The notes under the pieces: generated by a model
What the model was told of the DNA's origin: nothing
Databases searched by the model: none
The model's input: the letters and a program-made list of their open reading frames with translations, nothing else
Program-made: the position numbers and the translations under genes
NCBI RefSeq assembly: GCF_018260555.1
Contig: NZ_JAGLBB010000005.1
Location: forward strand, 14,812 to 78,811
Reading direction: 5' to 3'
DNA: 64,000 bases
Origin: Deinococcus sp.
Lineage (GTDB): Bacteria > Deinococcota > Deinococci > Deinococcales > Deinococcaceae
In this document: in pieces, positions 41,879-56,867 of the stretch
How the letters are laid out: each line of letters begins with the position of its first letter
Position numbering within the stretch: the first letter of the stretch is position 1

Positions 41879-44187
41879 CAGGAAGTGGGCGCCACGGGCA
41901 GGGTCAGGTGGAAGGTGCTGCCCTGACCGGGCAGGGATTCCAGCCAGATGCGGCCCCCGTGGAACTCCACGATTTTACGGCAGATGGCGAGTCCCATTCC
42001 GTTACCGGCGAAGGTTTCACGCAGGTGCAGGCGCTGGAAGATGTCGAACACGCGCGTGTGGTATTCCGGCGCGATCCCGATGCCGTTGTCCTGCACGCTA
42101 ACGTGCACGAATGCACCGTCCAGCTCCGAGCGGACCTGCACGCGCGGCGGGCGGTCCTCGGCGCGGAATTTCAGGGCGTTGCTGATCAGGTTGGTCAGCA
42201 GTTGCAGCAGCAGCGACGGCCGCCCCAGCACGGCGTGCGGGGTGTGCCATTCCAGTGTGCCGCCGCCCTGTTCCAGCGTGGCGCGCACGTTCTGCTGGGC
42301 GGCCTGCAGCAGGCCCTCCAGGTCCGTGGGTTCCAGCGGCGTTTCCTGACGGCCGATCTGCGCGAAGCCCAGCAGGTCCTGAATCAGGCTGCGCATGCGG
42401 GTCACGGCGCCCTGCATGTAATGCAGGTACTGGTCGGCGCGGGGGTCCAGTTGACCCTGGTAGCGGCGGACGAGAAGTTCGGTGTAACTGCCGATGGTGC
42501 GCAGCGGTTCTTGCAGGTCGTGACTGGCGACGTAGGCGAACTGTTCGAGGTCCTGGTTGCTGCGTTCCAGGTTCTCGATCACGTCGCGCAGGTGTGCCTG
42601 GGCGCGCTCGCGTTCGGTGGTGTCCTGCACCATGACCACCGCGCCGCTGACCGCGCCCGTCTCGTCGCGGGTGGGGGTGACCACGTACGCGACCGGCACC
42701 GGGTGCCCCTGCGCGTGCCACATCACGTCACGGTCCACGCGGCGCGTCTGGCCGTCCTGAATGGTCTGCTGAATGGGGCAGTCGCTCAGGGCGTACTCGC
42801 GGCCGTCGGCGTGGTGGTGGTGCACCAGGTCGTGCTGGCTGTGCCCGATCATGCGTTCCACGCTGTAGCCCAGCATGCGCGCGGCGGCCGGGTTGGCGAA
42901 GGTGGTCACGCCGCGCAGGTCCAGCCCGAAGATGCCTTCCCCGGCGGCAGTCAGCAGCAGCGTGCTGAAGCGCGTGACGTTCGCGAGGTCCAGGGTGCGC
43001 GCCTGCACGCGGCGTTCCAGGTCGGCGTTCAGGTCAATCAGCGCCTGCTGCGCCCCGCGCACGTCGCTCATGTCGGTGTGGGTGCCCACCCACTCACGGA
43101 TCCGGCCGCCGTCGTCGATGACCGGCACGGCGCGCGCCCGCATGGGCACGTACTGGCCGTCGGCGCGGCGCAGGCGGTAGTCGACCTGGTACGGTTGCCG
43201 GCTCAGAGTGGCGCGCTGCCAGCATTCGGTGGTGCGGGCGCGGTCGTCCGGGTGCACGGCGTCCAGCCAGCCCACGTGGCTGTAACTCGCCTCGCTCTGG
43301 CCGGTGAAGGCTTCCCAGCCGGGCTGCGGGGGCAGGAAGCTGCCGTCCGGGTGGGCGTCCCAGACGATCTGCGCGGTCGCCTCGACCAGCGACCGGAAGC
43401 GCTGCTCACTGCCGCGCAGGTCGGCTTCCATGCGGTGGCGGTCGGTCACGTCGGCGAACACGGTCGTCACCTGCGCCGGGGTGTCCTGGCCGGGCAGGGT
43501 GTGCGCAATGGCCGTCACCTGCAACCAGCGCCAGTCGTCGCTGCCCGGGCGGTAGATGCCCATGGGGACGTCCCGGATAGTCTGACCGCTGCGCAGCGCG
43601 GCGCTGGACGGGTGCGTGTCGCCGGGGAACGGCCGGCCGTCCGGGTGAATGGCGCGCCAGCGGGGGTCCAGAGAGTCGCGCCCGCTCAGTTGCGCCTCGC
43701 TGAGACCCAGGATGCGGGTGGCGCTGGGGTTTACCTGCAGGATGCGGGAGTCGTGGTCCTGCACGGCCACGCCCAGCCCCAGGGCGTCCATAAGCTCCAG
43801 GGCGACGCTCAGCGGCTCGCCCGCGCGCAGGTGCAGCAGCGCCTGGGCCTCACCGTCTGCTCCGGGGGCGGCTGGCGCGGCCGTGACCAGCGTGACGGGC
43901 CCGCCGGGGCGCAGCACCACGCTGGCCCGCGCAGTCCGGCCTTCCAGCGCAGCGTCCAGGGGACCGCGCAGCACGGCCGCCACTTCCGGCGTGAACAGCG
44001 CCGTCCACCCGGTCACGCGGCTTGCGCCGGGTTGCGGCGCGGCGTCCGTCAGGGCCGCCTGCGCCGCCGGGTTCAGGTGCGCCGTTCCGTCGGCCGCGAT
44101 CAGCAGCAGCGGGTCGGGCAGCGCCAGCAGCAGGGCCGGGCCGTGCGCGCCGCTGAAGCCCGGCCGGGAGTCGGACTGGTCTGTCAC
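41878..44187 (-). CDS. Multi-PAS sensor histidine kinase
   Basis: 769 residues from a GTG. Several PAS-like regions are visible: residues about 20-130, 150-255 (VQDHDSRILQVNPSATRILG), 260-390 (EATAQIVWDAHPDGSF) and 395-520 (FGLDLRGVTTFANPAAARML). HisKA follows with FAYVASHDLQEPLRTIGSYT (His phosphorylation site), then HATPase_c with NLISNALKF, DNGIGI and GNGMGLAI. No membrane helix is seen, so it is a cytoplasmic sensor, possibly with a bound cofactor. Partner is the overlapping CheY-like gene; the OmpR-type regulator lies 14 bases upstream. Confidence 0.93.
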   Translation of the reverse strand: MTDQSDSRPGFSGAHGPALLLALPDPLLLIAADGTAHLNPAAQAALTDAAPQPGASRVTGWTALFTPEVAAVLRGPLDAALEGRTARASVVLRPGGPVTLVTAAPAAPGADGEAQALLHLRAGEPLSVALELMDALGLGVAVQDHDSRILQVNPSATRILGLSEAQLSGRDSLDPRWRAIHPDGRPFPGDTHPSSAALRSGQTIRDVPMGIYRPGSDDWRWLQVTAIAHTLPGQDTPAQVTTVFADVTDRHRMEADLRGSEQRFRSLVEATAQIVWDAHPDGSFLPPQPGWEAFTGQSEASYSHVGWLDAVHPDDRARTTECWQRATLSRQPYQVDYRLRRADGQYVPMRARAVPVIDDGGRIREWVGTHTDMSDVRGAQQALIDLNADLERRVQARTLDLANVTRFSTLLLTAAGEGIFGLDLRGVTTFANPAAARMLGYSVERMIGHSQHDLVHHHHADGREYALSDCPIQQTIQDGQTRRVDRDVMWHAQGHPVPVAYVVTPTRDETGAVSGAVVMVQDTTERERAQAHLRDVIENLERSNQDLEQFAYVASHDLQEPLRTIGSYTELLVRRYQGQLDPRADQYLHYMQGAVTRMRSLIQDLLGFAQIGRQETPLEPTDLEGLLQAAQQNVRATLEQGGGTLEWHTPHAVLGRPSLLLQLLTNLISNALKFRAEDRPPRVQVRSELDGAFVHVSVQDNGIGIAPEYHTRVFDIFQRLHLRETFAGNGMGLAICRKIVEFHGGRIWLESLPGQGSTFHLTLPVAPTS

Positions 44188-44201
44188 GGGATCTGCCGGG
44201 C

Positions 44202-44867
<666 letters not shown>

Positions 44868-44874
44868 GTCCGGA

Positions 44875-44880
44875 ATGATA
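44875..44880 (-). promoter_or_regulatory. -10 element (TATCAT) of the two-component operon
   Basis: On the minus strand TATCAT is 7 bases before the GTG start, giving a leaderless transcript. The intergenic region to RNase J also holds a TAGCCT (44939-44944) that could start the RNase J transcript with a leader of about 150 bases. Confidence 0.5.
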
Positions 44881-45104
44881 CCGCGTCCCCGCACTCCGCC
44901 GGCACCGGCCTGACCGGCGTGAGGGGGCGGGGGTGTGGTAGCCTGACCGTACCGCGCTCTGACCCCGTCCCCGGGCACCACGTCCCAGGGCAGTACCGGG
45001 GGGCCGAGCGACACAACCGCATGATTCACACTCAGGCCGCAGTCCAGGCCCCGCCGTCTCACACAACCCGCCTGCACGCTGCCCGCAGGCCACCCGGAGT
45101 CCCC

Positions 45105-46775
<1,671 letters not shown>

Positions 46776-46897
46776 GACCGAGTCGGCTGGAAGGATCTTT
46801 GCAGCCCCTTCCATCCGAACGAAGCGAGCAGGAGCAAACGGCAGACGGTATGAACGCGCAAACGCGCAACTGAAGCGGCGTTCGCGCTGCCGGGAAG

Positions 46898-46921
46898 GCT
46901 CCCCACGCCGGGGAGCTTTTT
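46898..46921 (+). terminator. Intrinsic terminator after RNase J gene
   Basis: A perfect 7-bp stem (GCTCCCC and GGGGAGC) with an ACGCC loop is followed by five T. The 420 bases between RNase J and clpP hold this terminator, a weaker TGGAAGG/CCTTCCA dyad near 46793-46817, one Y repeat and the clpP promoter. Confidence 0.9.
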
Positions 46922-46929
46922 CGTGTGTG

Positions 46930-47065
46930 ATACGGATTCCGATTGATTCGGTGCAGTCCCGAAGCAATCCGAGCGGATGCGAGTAGGAACAGCATACGGA
47001 TTTCGCGGTATGGAGCCGCAGGCGGCGCTTTTCCGACTGTGGCGCAGTGGAGCGGCAGTCCGTAT
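46930..47065 (-). repeat. Y repeat, copy 1
   Basis: 136 bases. Read on the minus strand it starts ATACGGACTGCC and ends GGAATCCGTAT, so its ends are inverted repeats (ATACGGA/TCCGTAT). It contains the shared block CCACTGCGCCACAGTCGGAA, a GGCGCC-like GC core and, near its end, a dyad of the form GATTG-TTC / GAATCAATC. It is one of four full copies in the window. Confidence 0.9.
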
Positions 47066-47182
47066 GGGGGGCGTATGGCCCAGGGACGCTCCGGTCGGGA
47101 CGGCGCGGTGTACGCGGGCCGTCTGCCTCTTGCGCGGGTGGGCAAGTCTGGGTTCGCCTACGTTCCCTTTCGTGCGCCGTGC

Positions 47183-47188
47183 GATAAT
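47183..47188 (+). promoter_or_regulatory. -10 element (GATAAT) for clpP
   Basis: GATAAT is 7 bases before the ATG at 47196. This spacing predicts a leaderless clpP transcript and fixes the start against the upstream in-frame codons. No clear -35 is seen. Confidence 0.6.
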
Positions 47189-47195
47189 CGCCCGT

Positions 47196-47797
<602 letters not shown>

Positions 47798-47801
<4 letters not shown>

Positions 47802-49006
47802 CGAAGAATGGTGGGGACCGCTGCTCGTTCTGTGGACGGCAGCACCCGCAGATCGCGCAGCTGATCGAGGCTCCGGGCCGCGCGGCGTTCATCTGCAACG
47901 AGTGCACCGAGCGGGCGCACGAGCTGGTCAAGCAGAACAAGAAGGTGGGCGCCGAGTTCAGCCTGGAAGAGCTGCCGACCCCGCGTGAGATCAAGGCGTA
48001 CCTTGACGAGTTCGTGATCGGGCAGGACGAGGCGAAAAAGGCGCTGGCCGTGGCGGTCGTCAGTCACTACCAGCGGCTGGCGCACCCGGACGTGAACCTT
48101 CAGAAGAGCAACATCCTGCTGATCGGGCCGACCGGGACCGGCAAGACGCTGCTCGCGCAGTCCCTGGCCGAGATGCTGGAAGTTCCCTTTGCGATTGCCG
48201 ACGCGACCACCCTGACCGAGGCCGGGTACGTGGGTGACGACGTGGAGAACGTGATCGTGCGCCTGCTGCAGGCCGCCGAGTACGACGTGGCCGCCGCCGA
48301 ACGGGGCATCATTTACGTCGATGAGATCGACAAGATCGCCCGCAAGTCCGAGGGCACCAGCATCACGCGTGACGTGTCGGGCGAGGGTGTTCAGCAGGCG
48401 CTGCTGAAGATCATCGAGGGCACGGTCGCGCAGGTGCCGCCGCAGGGTGGCCGCAAGCACCCGCAGCAGGAACTGGTGCAGGTGAACACGAAGAACATCC
48501 TGTTCATCGTGGGCGGCGCGTTCGACGGGATCGCGGATATCGGCCGTAGCCGCACGAACGTGCGCGCGGTGGGCTTCGGGGCCGAGCACAGGGGCGACGA
48601 GAAGGCCGAGCTGCGCTTCCTCCCCGAAGATCTCGTGAAGTTCGGGTTGATCCCGGAGTTCGTGGGTCGCCTGCCGCTGGTCGTGCAGCTTCAGGATCTG
48701 GACGAGGAGGCGCTGGTGCGCATCCTGACCGAGCCGCAGGGAGCGATTGTGTCGCAGTACCAGGCGCTGTTCGGCTTCCAGGATGTGGACCTGTCGTTCA
48801 CGGAGGAGGCCCTGCGGGAGGTGGCGCACCGCGCGCGTGACCGCAAGACCGGGGCACGTGGACTGCGGGCCGTGCTGGAAAAGGCCATGACGGACCTGCT
48901 GTTCGAACTACCGGTTGAGGGTCTGAAGGACCTGCGCTTCGACGCGGAACACATCGATGCGCCGCTGGCCCTGCTTGAGTCTAAGGGACTCAAGAAGTCT
49001 GCCTAA
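47798..49006 (+). CDS. clpX: ClpX ATPase, unfoldase of the ClpXP protease
   Basis: 402 residues. The N-terminal zinc domain has CSFCGRQ...FICNECTERAHELV (four Cys). The AAA+ core shows GPTGTGKTLLAQ (Walker A), AGYVGDD (pore loop), IIYVDEIDKIAR (Walker B), GGRKHPQQ (RKH loop) and GARGLRAVLE (sensor 2). It recognises tagged substrates, unfolds them and feeds ClpP. Start is a GTG overlapping the clpP stop. Family-typical length. Confidence 0.97.
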
Positions 49007-49144
49007 ACGCAACAGAGATTACAGCGAGCCCCCGGCGGCGTCCCTACACTTCTGGGACACCGTGCGGGGGTGTCGTCTACCGGAGTCCCCGCGTTACACT
49101 CAACCATTGCCGCGCCCACCCCGGCGCGTTCGTAAGGAGCAAGC

Positions 49145-51577
<2,433 letters not shown>

Positions 51578-51580
<3 letters not shown>

Positions 51581-51704
51581 GTGCCTTGAAGCTAACATTG
51601 CGAGATTCCGGGAAAGCACCGGAACCTCTCCATTCCCGCTGCAACGTACTTTCTTCTGTTACGCGCTCCGCGCGGTTTATCTCAAGATAAACGCAGTGTA
51701 CTTA
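51578..51704 (+). repeat. X repeat, copy 1, at the lon stop codon
   Basis: 127 bases from TAAGTGCC to GTGTACTTA. The ends are inverted repeats (TAAGTAC/GTACTTA, one mismatch here). Its first TAA is the lon stop. If the element is cut out between its flanking TA pairs, the next base (A) restores TAA. It is followed at once by a Y repeat. Confidence 0.9.
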
Positions 51705-51841
51705 ATACGGACTGCCGCTCCACTGCGCCACAGTCGGAAGGGCGCCGCCTGCGGCTCCAAAGCGCGAAGGGGCGCAGGCTGTTCCTCATCGCGTCCGCTC
51801 GGATTGATTCAGAACTGCAGCGAATCAATCGGAATCTGTAT
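51705..51841 (+). repeat. Y repeat, copy 2, between X and pilT
   Basis: 137 bases from ATACGGACTGCC to GGAATCTGTAT. Same core as copy 1, with the GGATTGATTC / GAATCAATC dyad near the end. It directly follows X with no bases between. The 338 bases between lon and pilT hold X, Y and the pilT terminator. Confidence 0.9.
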
Positions 51842-51865
51842 CAGTACCCGGCGTTACAACAGCAC

Positions 51866-51906
51866 ACAGGAACGTCCCCCCAGCCGGTCTGGGGGGACGT
51901 TCCTGT
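51866..51906 (-). terminator. Long perfect hairpin after pilT
   Basis: An 18-bp perfect stem (ACAGGAACGTCCCCCCAG and its complement) with a CCGGT loop lies 13 bases past the pilT stop. In the pilT direction it is followed by GTGCTGTTGTAACG, only weakly T-rich. It probably ends pilT transcription and blocks transcripts coming from lon. Confidence 0.75.
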
Positions 51907-51918
51907 GCTGCGGGTGGG

Positions 51919-53199
51919 TCAGCGGCGTCCGTACCCGCTGGGGCCACCGCCCGTTTCGGGGGGACTGGTGGTGCTGGCGCCCCGGCCACTCTCCGCGCCG
52001 CGCCCGGCTGCGGCGTCACGGCCCGCGTAGCCACCGGGTGCAGGGGCGCTGCTGGGCGCGAAGCCGGCCACCGGCGCGCTGCCGTACCCGGCGGGCGTGG
52101 CGGCGTTGCCTCCGACCGCGCCGGCCGTGGGATCGTTGGCGAGTCGGGCGAATTCCTTGCTGTCCACGGCGCGTTCCACGCCCACGTCGAAGGAGATCAC
52201 GCGGCGGCGGTACAGGTTCGCCAGGAAGGCGTCCATGGTGACCATGCCCTCGCGCGCGCCGGTCTGCATGACGGAGGTGATCTGATAGGTCTTGCCCTCG
52301 CGGATCAGGGAGCGCACGGCGGGGTTGGCGATCAGCAGTTCGTACGCCAGGATGCGGCCCTGGCCGTCCAGGCGGGGCAGCAACTGCTGGGTCATGACGG
52401 CCACGAGGTTGTTGGCGAGCTGCACGCGGATCTGCGCCTGCTGCTCTTGCGGGAACACGTCCACGATACGGTCGATGGATTCCGGGGCGCTGTTGGTGTG
52501 CAGGGTGCCCATCACCAGGTGACCGGTTTCGGCGGCGGTCACGGCGGCCTTGATGGTCTCGTAGTCGCGCATTTCGCCGACCAGGATGACGTCCGGCGCC
52601 TGACGGAGTACGGCGCGCAGCGCGTCGTTGAAGCTCATGGTGTCCGCACCGACCTCACGCTGGTTGATGACGCACTGCTTGTGCGAGTGCATGAACTCGA
52701 TGGGGTCCTCGATGGTCATGATATGCAGGTTCTTGGTGGTGTTGATGTAGTCGATCATGGCGGCCAGCGTGGTGGACTTCCCCGACCCGGTCGGGCCGGT
52801 GACGAGCACCAGTCCGCGCGGCGCGTTGGCGATGTCGATGATGTTCTGCGGCAGGCCCATCTCCTGGGCGCTCTTGATCTTGGTGGGAATGAGTCGAAGC
52901 ACGCCGCCCACGTTGCCGCGCTGCATGAAGGCGTTCACGCGGAAGCGGGCCTTCTCGCCCAGCGCGAACGAGAAGTCCAGTTCGCGGCGTTCCTCGAAGG
53001 TGCGCTGCTGCTTCTCGTTCATCATGGAGTACATGAGCTTGCGGGTGTCGGTGGCGGCCAGTTCCGTGAACCCCTGCGAGTCGTACACGCCGTGCAACTT
53101 GAACTTCGGGGGAAGTCCCACGGTCAGGATCACGTCGGACGCGCCCTTGTCGGCAGCAAAACGCAGGATGTCGGTGATATCGGCGGCGGGCTGGGTCAT
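51919..53199 (-). CDS. pilT: Type IV pilus retraction ATPase PilT
   Basis: 426 residues; ATG behind GAGGT. Walker A GPTGSGKSTTLAAM, Asp box MTIEDPIEFMHSHKQ, Walker B LRQAPDVILVGEMRDYET and His box GHLVMGTLHTNSAPE are all present, as are PilT-type N-terminal residues. The hexamer pulls pilus subunits back into the membrane for twitching and DNA uptake. The last 75 residues are an unusual Gly/Ala/Pro/Ser tail (GYGSAPVAGFAPSSAPAPGG), beyond the usual end of PilT (about 345-350 residues). The gene is flanked by X-Y repeats on both sides. Confidence 0.95.
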   Translation of the reverse strand: MTQPAADITDILRFAADKGASDVILTVGLPPKFKLHGVYDSQGFTELAATDTRKLMYSMMNEKQQRTFEERRELDFSFALGEKARFRVNAFMQRGNVGGVLRLIPTKIKSAQEMGLPQNIIDIANAPRGLVLVTGPTGSGKSTTLAAMIDYINTTKNLHIMTIEDPIEFMHSHKQCVINQREVGADTMSFNDALRAVLRQAPDVILVGEMRDYETIKAAVTAAETGHLVMGTLHTNSAPESIDRIVDVFPQEQQAQIRVQLANNLVAVMTQQLLPRLDGQGRILAYELLIANPAVRSLIREGKTYQITSVMQTGAREGMVTMDAFLANLYRRRVISFDVGVERAVDSKEFARLANDPTAGAVGGNAATPAGYGSAPVAGFAPSSAPAPGGYAGRDAAAGRGAESGRGASTTSPPETGGGPSGYGRR

Positions 53200-53267
53200 G
53201 GGGATACCTCGGGTGGGGGGCCTTGGGTAGAGGCAACGTGGGGCTGGCAGGAGGGGGTAGGCGGCTT

Positions 53268-53404
53268 ATACAGATTCCGATTGATTCGCTGCAGTTCTGA
53301 ATCAATCCGAGCGGACGCGAGGAGGAACAGCCTGCGCCCCTTCGCGGTATGGAGCCGCAGGCGGCGCCCTTCCGACTGTGGCGCAGTGGAGCGGCAGTCC
53401 GTAT
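53268..53404 (-). repeat. Y repeat, copy 3, upstream of pilT
   Basis: 137 bases in the opposite orientation to copy 2 and nearly identical to it. It lies 68 bases before the pilT ATG, so pilT promoter signals may lie in or beyond it. It abuts X copy 2. The 331 bases between pilT and pilB hold only this pair. Confidence 0.9.
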
Positions 53405-53533
53405 TAAGTACCTTGAAGCTCACATGGCGCCATGCCGGGAAAGCACCGGAACCTCTCCATTCCCGCTCCAACGTACTTTCCTTCTGCTCCGCGCTCCGCG
53501 CGGTTGATCGACAAGATAAACGCAGTGTACTTA
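53405..53533 (+). repeat. X repeat, copy 2, at the pilB stop codon
   Basis: 129 bases from TAAGTACC to GTGTACTTA. The last three bases, read on the minus strand, are the pilB TAA. Removal between the TA pairs would again leave TAA. X here is inverted relative to the neighbouring Y compared with copy 1, so the two composites are not simple duplicates. Confidence 0.9.
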
Positions 53534-56209
53534 CTTGCTGGTGACGGCCAGTACCTCTTCGAGGGTGGTGATGCCGGACAGCGCCTTCTCGATACCGTCC
53601 TGGCGCAGGGTTTTCATGCCGCTCTTGGTCGTGGCGACCTCGGCGATCTCGGTGGCGTTCTTGCCTGAACCGATGGCCACGCGCAGCGGTTCGTCGATGA
53701 CCATCAGTTCGTGAATGCCCATGCGGCCCCTGTAGCCGGTGCCGCCGCAGCGGTTGCAGCCGGCCCCGCGCATCAGTTGCGCGCCGCGCAGGTCGCGGTC
53801 CGTGATGCCCAGGCGGCGCAGGACATCCGGGTCGGCGTTGGTGGGGGCCTTGCAGTCCGGGCAGACCTTACGCACGAGCCGCTGGGCGAGCACACCCACG
53901 ACGGCCGCGCCGATATTGAAGTGCTCGACGCCCATCTCCCCGAGTCGCACGATCGCGCCCGGCGCGTCGTTCGTGTGCAGCGTCGCCAGCACGAGGTGTC
54001 CGGTCAGGGCGGCCTCGACGGCGATCTTGGCGGTTTCGGTGTCCCGGATCTCGCCAACGAAGATGATGTCGGGGTCCTGCCGCAAAAAGGCCCGCAGGGC
54101 GCGCGCGAAGGTCATGCCCGCCGTGTTGTTCACCTGTGACTGGATGATGCCCGGGATCTCGTACTCGACGGGGTCCTCGATGGTGGTGGTGTTCTTCTCG
54201 GGAACCGCGATGCGCTTGAGGGTCGAGAAACTGGTGAAGGACTTCCCGGAACCCGTGGGGCCGGTCACCAGGAAGATGCCGTTGGGTTTGTGAATGGTGT
54301 CCACGTAGCGCTGGTAGTTGTGTTCGGAGAAGCCCAGCTGCTCGACTTCCGGGATGTTGTTCGCCTTTTGCAGCAGTCGCATGACGGCCTTCTCGCCGTA
54401 CACGGTGGGTAGCGTGGACAGACGCAGATCGAGGTCGATGCTGCCCTTCTTGAAGCGCACGCGGCCGTCCTGCGGCAAGCGCCGCTCGCTGATGTCCAGG
54501 TGACCCATGATCTTGATGCGGGCCAGGATGCTCTGCGCACTGCCCCTGGGGAGCTCGTTCTGCTCGCGCAGGATGCCGTCCACCCGGTAGCGGACGCGCA
54601 GCGCCGTCTCGGTCGGTTCGATGTGAATGTCGCTGGCTTCCTGCAGGGCCGCCTCGCGGATGATGTTATCCACGACGCGCACCACGGCGTTGTCGTCGAG
54701 GCCCGCGCTGACATCGGTGTCCTCCTGACGTTTGTTGTCCTTGTCGCGCTTGTTGCTCTCCTGCACCAGCCGCTGGTTCAGGTCGGCCATGTCCTTGCTG
54801 CCGAAGTAGCGTTCGATCAGGCGGATGATGTCCTTTTCGGCCATGACGGCCGGGATGACCTCGCGGCCCGTGATGAGCTTCAGGTCATCGAGCGCGAACA
54901 CGTTGCGCGGGTCCTTCATGGCGATGACCAGCGACTCGCCCTGAAGGCGGACCGGCACCACGCCGTAGCGGCGGGCGGTGCTTTCCGGGATCATCAGCGC
55001 GACCTTGCTGTCCGGCGGGTTCTGAACCGGGTCGAGGAACTCGTAGCCGAGCTGCGCGGCCAGCGAGCGGGCCAGCATTTCCGGGCTGAGCTTCCCGGAC
55101 TGCACCAGCGTGTCTTCGAGTCGGCCGCCCCCGGCCTTCTGTTTCTGGAGGGCGCTATCGATCTCGTCGGCCCCGGCGAAGCCGAGTGCCAGGATCACCT
55201 CGCCCAGGGGCCTGACGCGGCCCTCGCGGGCCTGCACCTGAAGCGCCTCGCGCAGTTGCGCGCGTGACAGGGTGCCCTGCTGCACCATCTGCTCGCCCAG
55301 GCGGCCGCGCTGCGGGTAGAAACGCTCGATCAGCAGTTCAACGTCGCGGGGCCTGGCGAGGATCAGTTGCACGGGGCGGCCCACCAGCGCCCCGACGTCC
55401 TCGCGTTTGCGGGGATCACTGGCGACCACGGTGACGCCCGAGTCGGTCTCGTCGACGGGCACGGCGTTCAGGCGAAGTGCGTCGGCGCGCAGCATGTTGC
55501 CCAGCACGTCCTCGCTGGGCTGGAAATCGCGGGGGTTGCGCAGGTAGACCGCGCCGGCCTGTTCGGCCAGCACCTCGTACAGTTGGTCCTCGGTGACGGC
55601 TTTTTGCGCGATCAGTGTGGAACCCAGCGGTTCGCCCGTCTGCTGCTGGGCGTCGAGCGCGATCTGAAGCTGCGCGTCTGTGATCAGGCCGCGCGAGATC
55701 AGGCGCTGTCCCAGCATGTCGCCTGCGGTGTTGCCCTCGGCGTCGGCGGGCAGTTCGGCGGGCAGGTTCAGGTCCGGGTAGTGCGTGGCGATGGCCCACA
55801 TGATCTGGTCGCGCAGCGCCTGGTACGGCTCGATGGTCAGGCCGCTGTCGTCCTCGAGCGCCTCGATGCTCAGGCTGGACAGCGGGTCCACGATCGCCAC
55901 GCGCAGGGTGCTGCCCTCCAGGGCGAACGGGAAGGCCTGCACGCTCAGGACCGTCTGGGAGCGCACGGCGGCCAGGGCCGGCGCCTGCGGCGTGACGACC
56001 AGCAGGTTCACGAGCGGGATACCCAGCGCCTCCTCGATGGCGCGCGCGATGCGTTTCTCGCCGACCATGCCGGAGTCGATCAGGATCTCCGCGAGGCGCC
56101 CGCCCACCTCGGCGTGACGGACCAGGGCTTTTTGCAGGTCCGTGTCGTTCACGTACCCCTGTTCGAGCAGAATGGCGCCCAGGCGCCGGTCACCGATTGA
56201 GAGTGCCAT
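53531..56209 (-). CDS. pilB: Type IV pilus assembly ATPase PilB/PilF
   Basis: 892 residues; ATG behind AAGGAG. The N-terminal half has three or four GSPII/MshEN-like repeats (RRLGAILLEQGYVNDTDLQKAL; LGQRLISRGLITDAQLQIAL; LGEQMVQQGTLSRAQLREAL), each with the LG..L...G..t..QL pattern. Such a layout and length (about 890) match PilF of Thermus, needed for pili and DNA uptake. The ATPase part has GPTGSGKSFTSFSTL, DPVEYEIPG, LRQDPDIIFVGEIRDTET and LATLHTNDAPGA. A zinc tetracysteine follows (CPDCKAPT, GCNRCGGTGY). Repeats of this kind bind c-di-GMP in related proteins. Confidence 0.95.
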   Translation of the reverse strand: MALSIGDRRLGAILLEQGYVNDTDLQKALVRHAEVGGRLAEILIDSGMVGEKRIARAIEEALGIPLVNLLVVTPQAPALAAVRSQTVLSVQAFPFALEGSTLRVAIVDPLSSLSIEALEDDSGLTIEPYQALRDQIMWAIATHYPDLNLPAELPADAEGNTAGDMLGQRLISRGLITDAQLQIALDAQQQTGEPLGSTLIAQKAVTEDQLYEVLAEQAGAVYLRNPRDFQPSEDVLGNMLRADALRLNAVPVDETDSGVTVVASDPRKREDVGALVGRPVQLILARPRDVELLIERFYPQRGRLGEQMVQQGTLSRAQLREALQVQAREGRVRPLGEVILALGFAGADEIDSALQKQKAGGGRLEDTLVQSGKLSPEMLARSLAAQLGYEFLDPVQNPPDSKVALMIPESTARRYGVVPVRLQGESLVIAMKDPRNVFALDDLKLITGREVIPAVMAEKDIIRLIERYFGSKDMADLNQRLVQESNKRDKDNKRQEDTDVSAGLDDNAVVRVVDNIIREAALQEASDIHIEPTETALRVRYRVDGILREQNELPRGSAQSILARIKIMGHLDISERRLPQDGRVRFKKGSIDLDLRLSTLPTVYGEKAVMRLLQKANNIPEVEQLGFSEHNYQRYVDTIHKPNGIFLVTGPTGSGKSFTSFSTLKRIAVPEKNTTTIEDPVEYEIPGIIQSQVNNTAGMTFARALRAFLRQDPDIIFVGEIRDTETAKIAVEAALTGHLVLATLHTNDAPGAIVRLGEMGVEHFNIGAAVVGVLAQRLVRKVCPDCKAPTNADPDVLRRLGITDRDLRGAQLMRGAGCNRCGGTGYRGRMGIHELMVIDEPLRVAIGSGKNATEIAEVATTKSGMKTLRQDGIEKALSGITTLEEVLAVTSK

Positions 56210-56360
56210 GTTGTGTCTCCTTGTTCAGACCCGGTCGGGCCGCGCGGCGTGAGGGAACGGGAAAATTGCGGAAAGATGCGGTCAGAAGGCGATGCGGTCA
56301 GAAGGCGGGGCCGCGTGCTGGCCGGTCAGCGGGCGCAGTCGTGCCAGAGGGGGCGTCATG

Positions 56361-56867
56361 TCAGTGGTTCCAGTCATGCCCGTAGCGTTTCAGGACCGCG
56401 CGTTCCAGTCGGCGGGCCACGCGGGTGTGCGGCAGGGCGTTGGTGGCCAGGGGGCGCACCAGAATGGTGTACAGGCCGCTCAGGTTGCCGCCCAGCACGT
56501 CCGTGAACACCTGATCGCCGACCATGCCCACCTGGTGCGGCGGGAGCCTCAGTTCGCTCAGGGCGCGGCGGAAGGCGCGTGGGTTGGGTTTCCCGGCCAG
56601 CCCGACACCCTGGAATTCCAGTCGGTCCAGCCAGAAGGCCGCGCGCCGCCCGGTGGCGTTGCTCAGCAGGTACAGCCCCACCCCGGCGAGCTTCAGGTCC
56701 CGCACCCACGCCAGGGTCTGCGTGACGCCCGCCGGGTCGTAACTGCCGTACGGGACCAGGGTGTTGTCCAGGTCCAGCAGCAGGCCGTGCAGGCCCCGGT
56801 CCGCCAGGAATTCCGGCGTGAGGTGCGTGACGTGGTCGATCACGGCGCCGGGGCGCAGCAGACTCAC
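56361..56867 (-). CDS. YqeG-type HAD phosphatase
   Basis: 168 residues from a GTG that overlaps the upstream stop. HAD motif I is LLLDLDNTLVPYG, motif II LYLLSNATGRR, motif III the Lys in GLAGKPNPRAF and motif IV VGMVGDQVFTDVLGGN. Length and motif spacing match YqeG/GEP4-like phosphatases; GEP4 removes phosphate from phosphatidylglycerophosphate. It is coupled to the laccase-domain gene upstream. Confidence 0.88.
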   Translation of the reverse strand: MSLLRPGAVIDHVTHLTPEFLADRGLHGLLLDLDNTLVPYGSYDPAGVTQTLAWVRDLKLAGVGLYLLSNATGRRAAFWLDRLEFQGVGLAGKPNPRAFRRALSELRLPPHQVGMVGDQVFTDVLGGNLSGLYTILVRPLATNALPHTRVARRLERAVLKRYGHDWNH

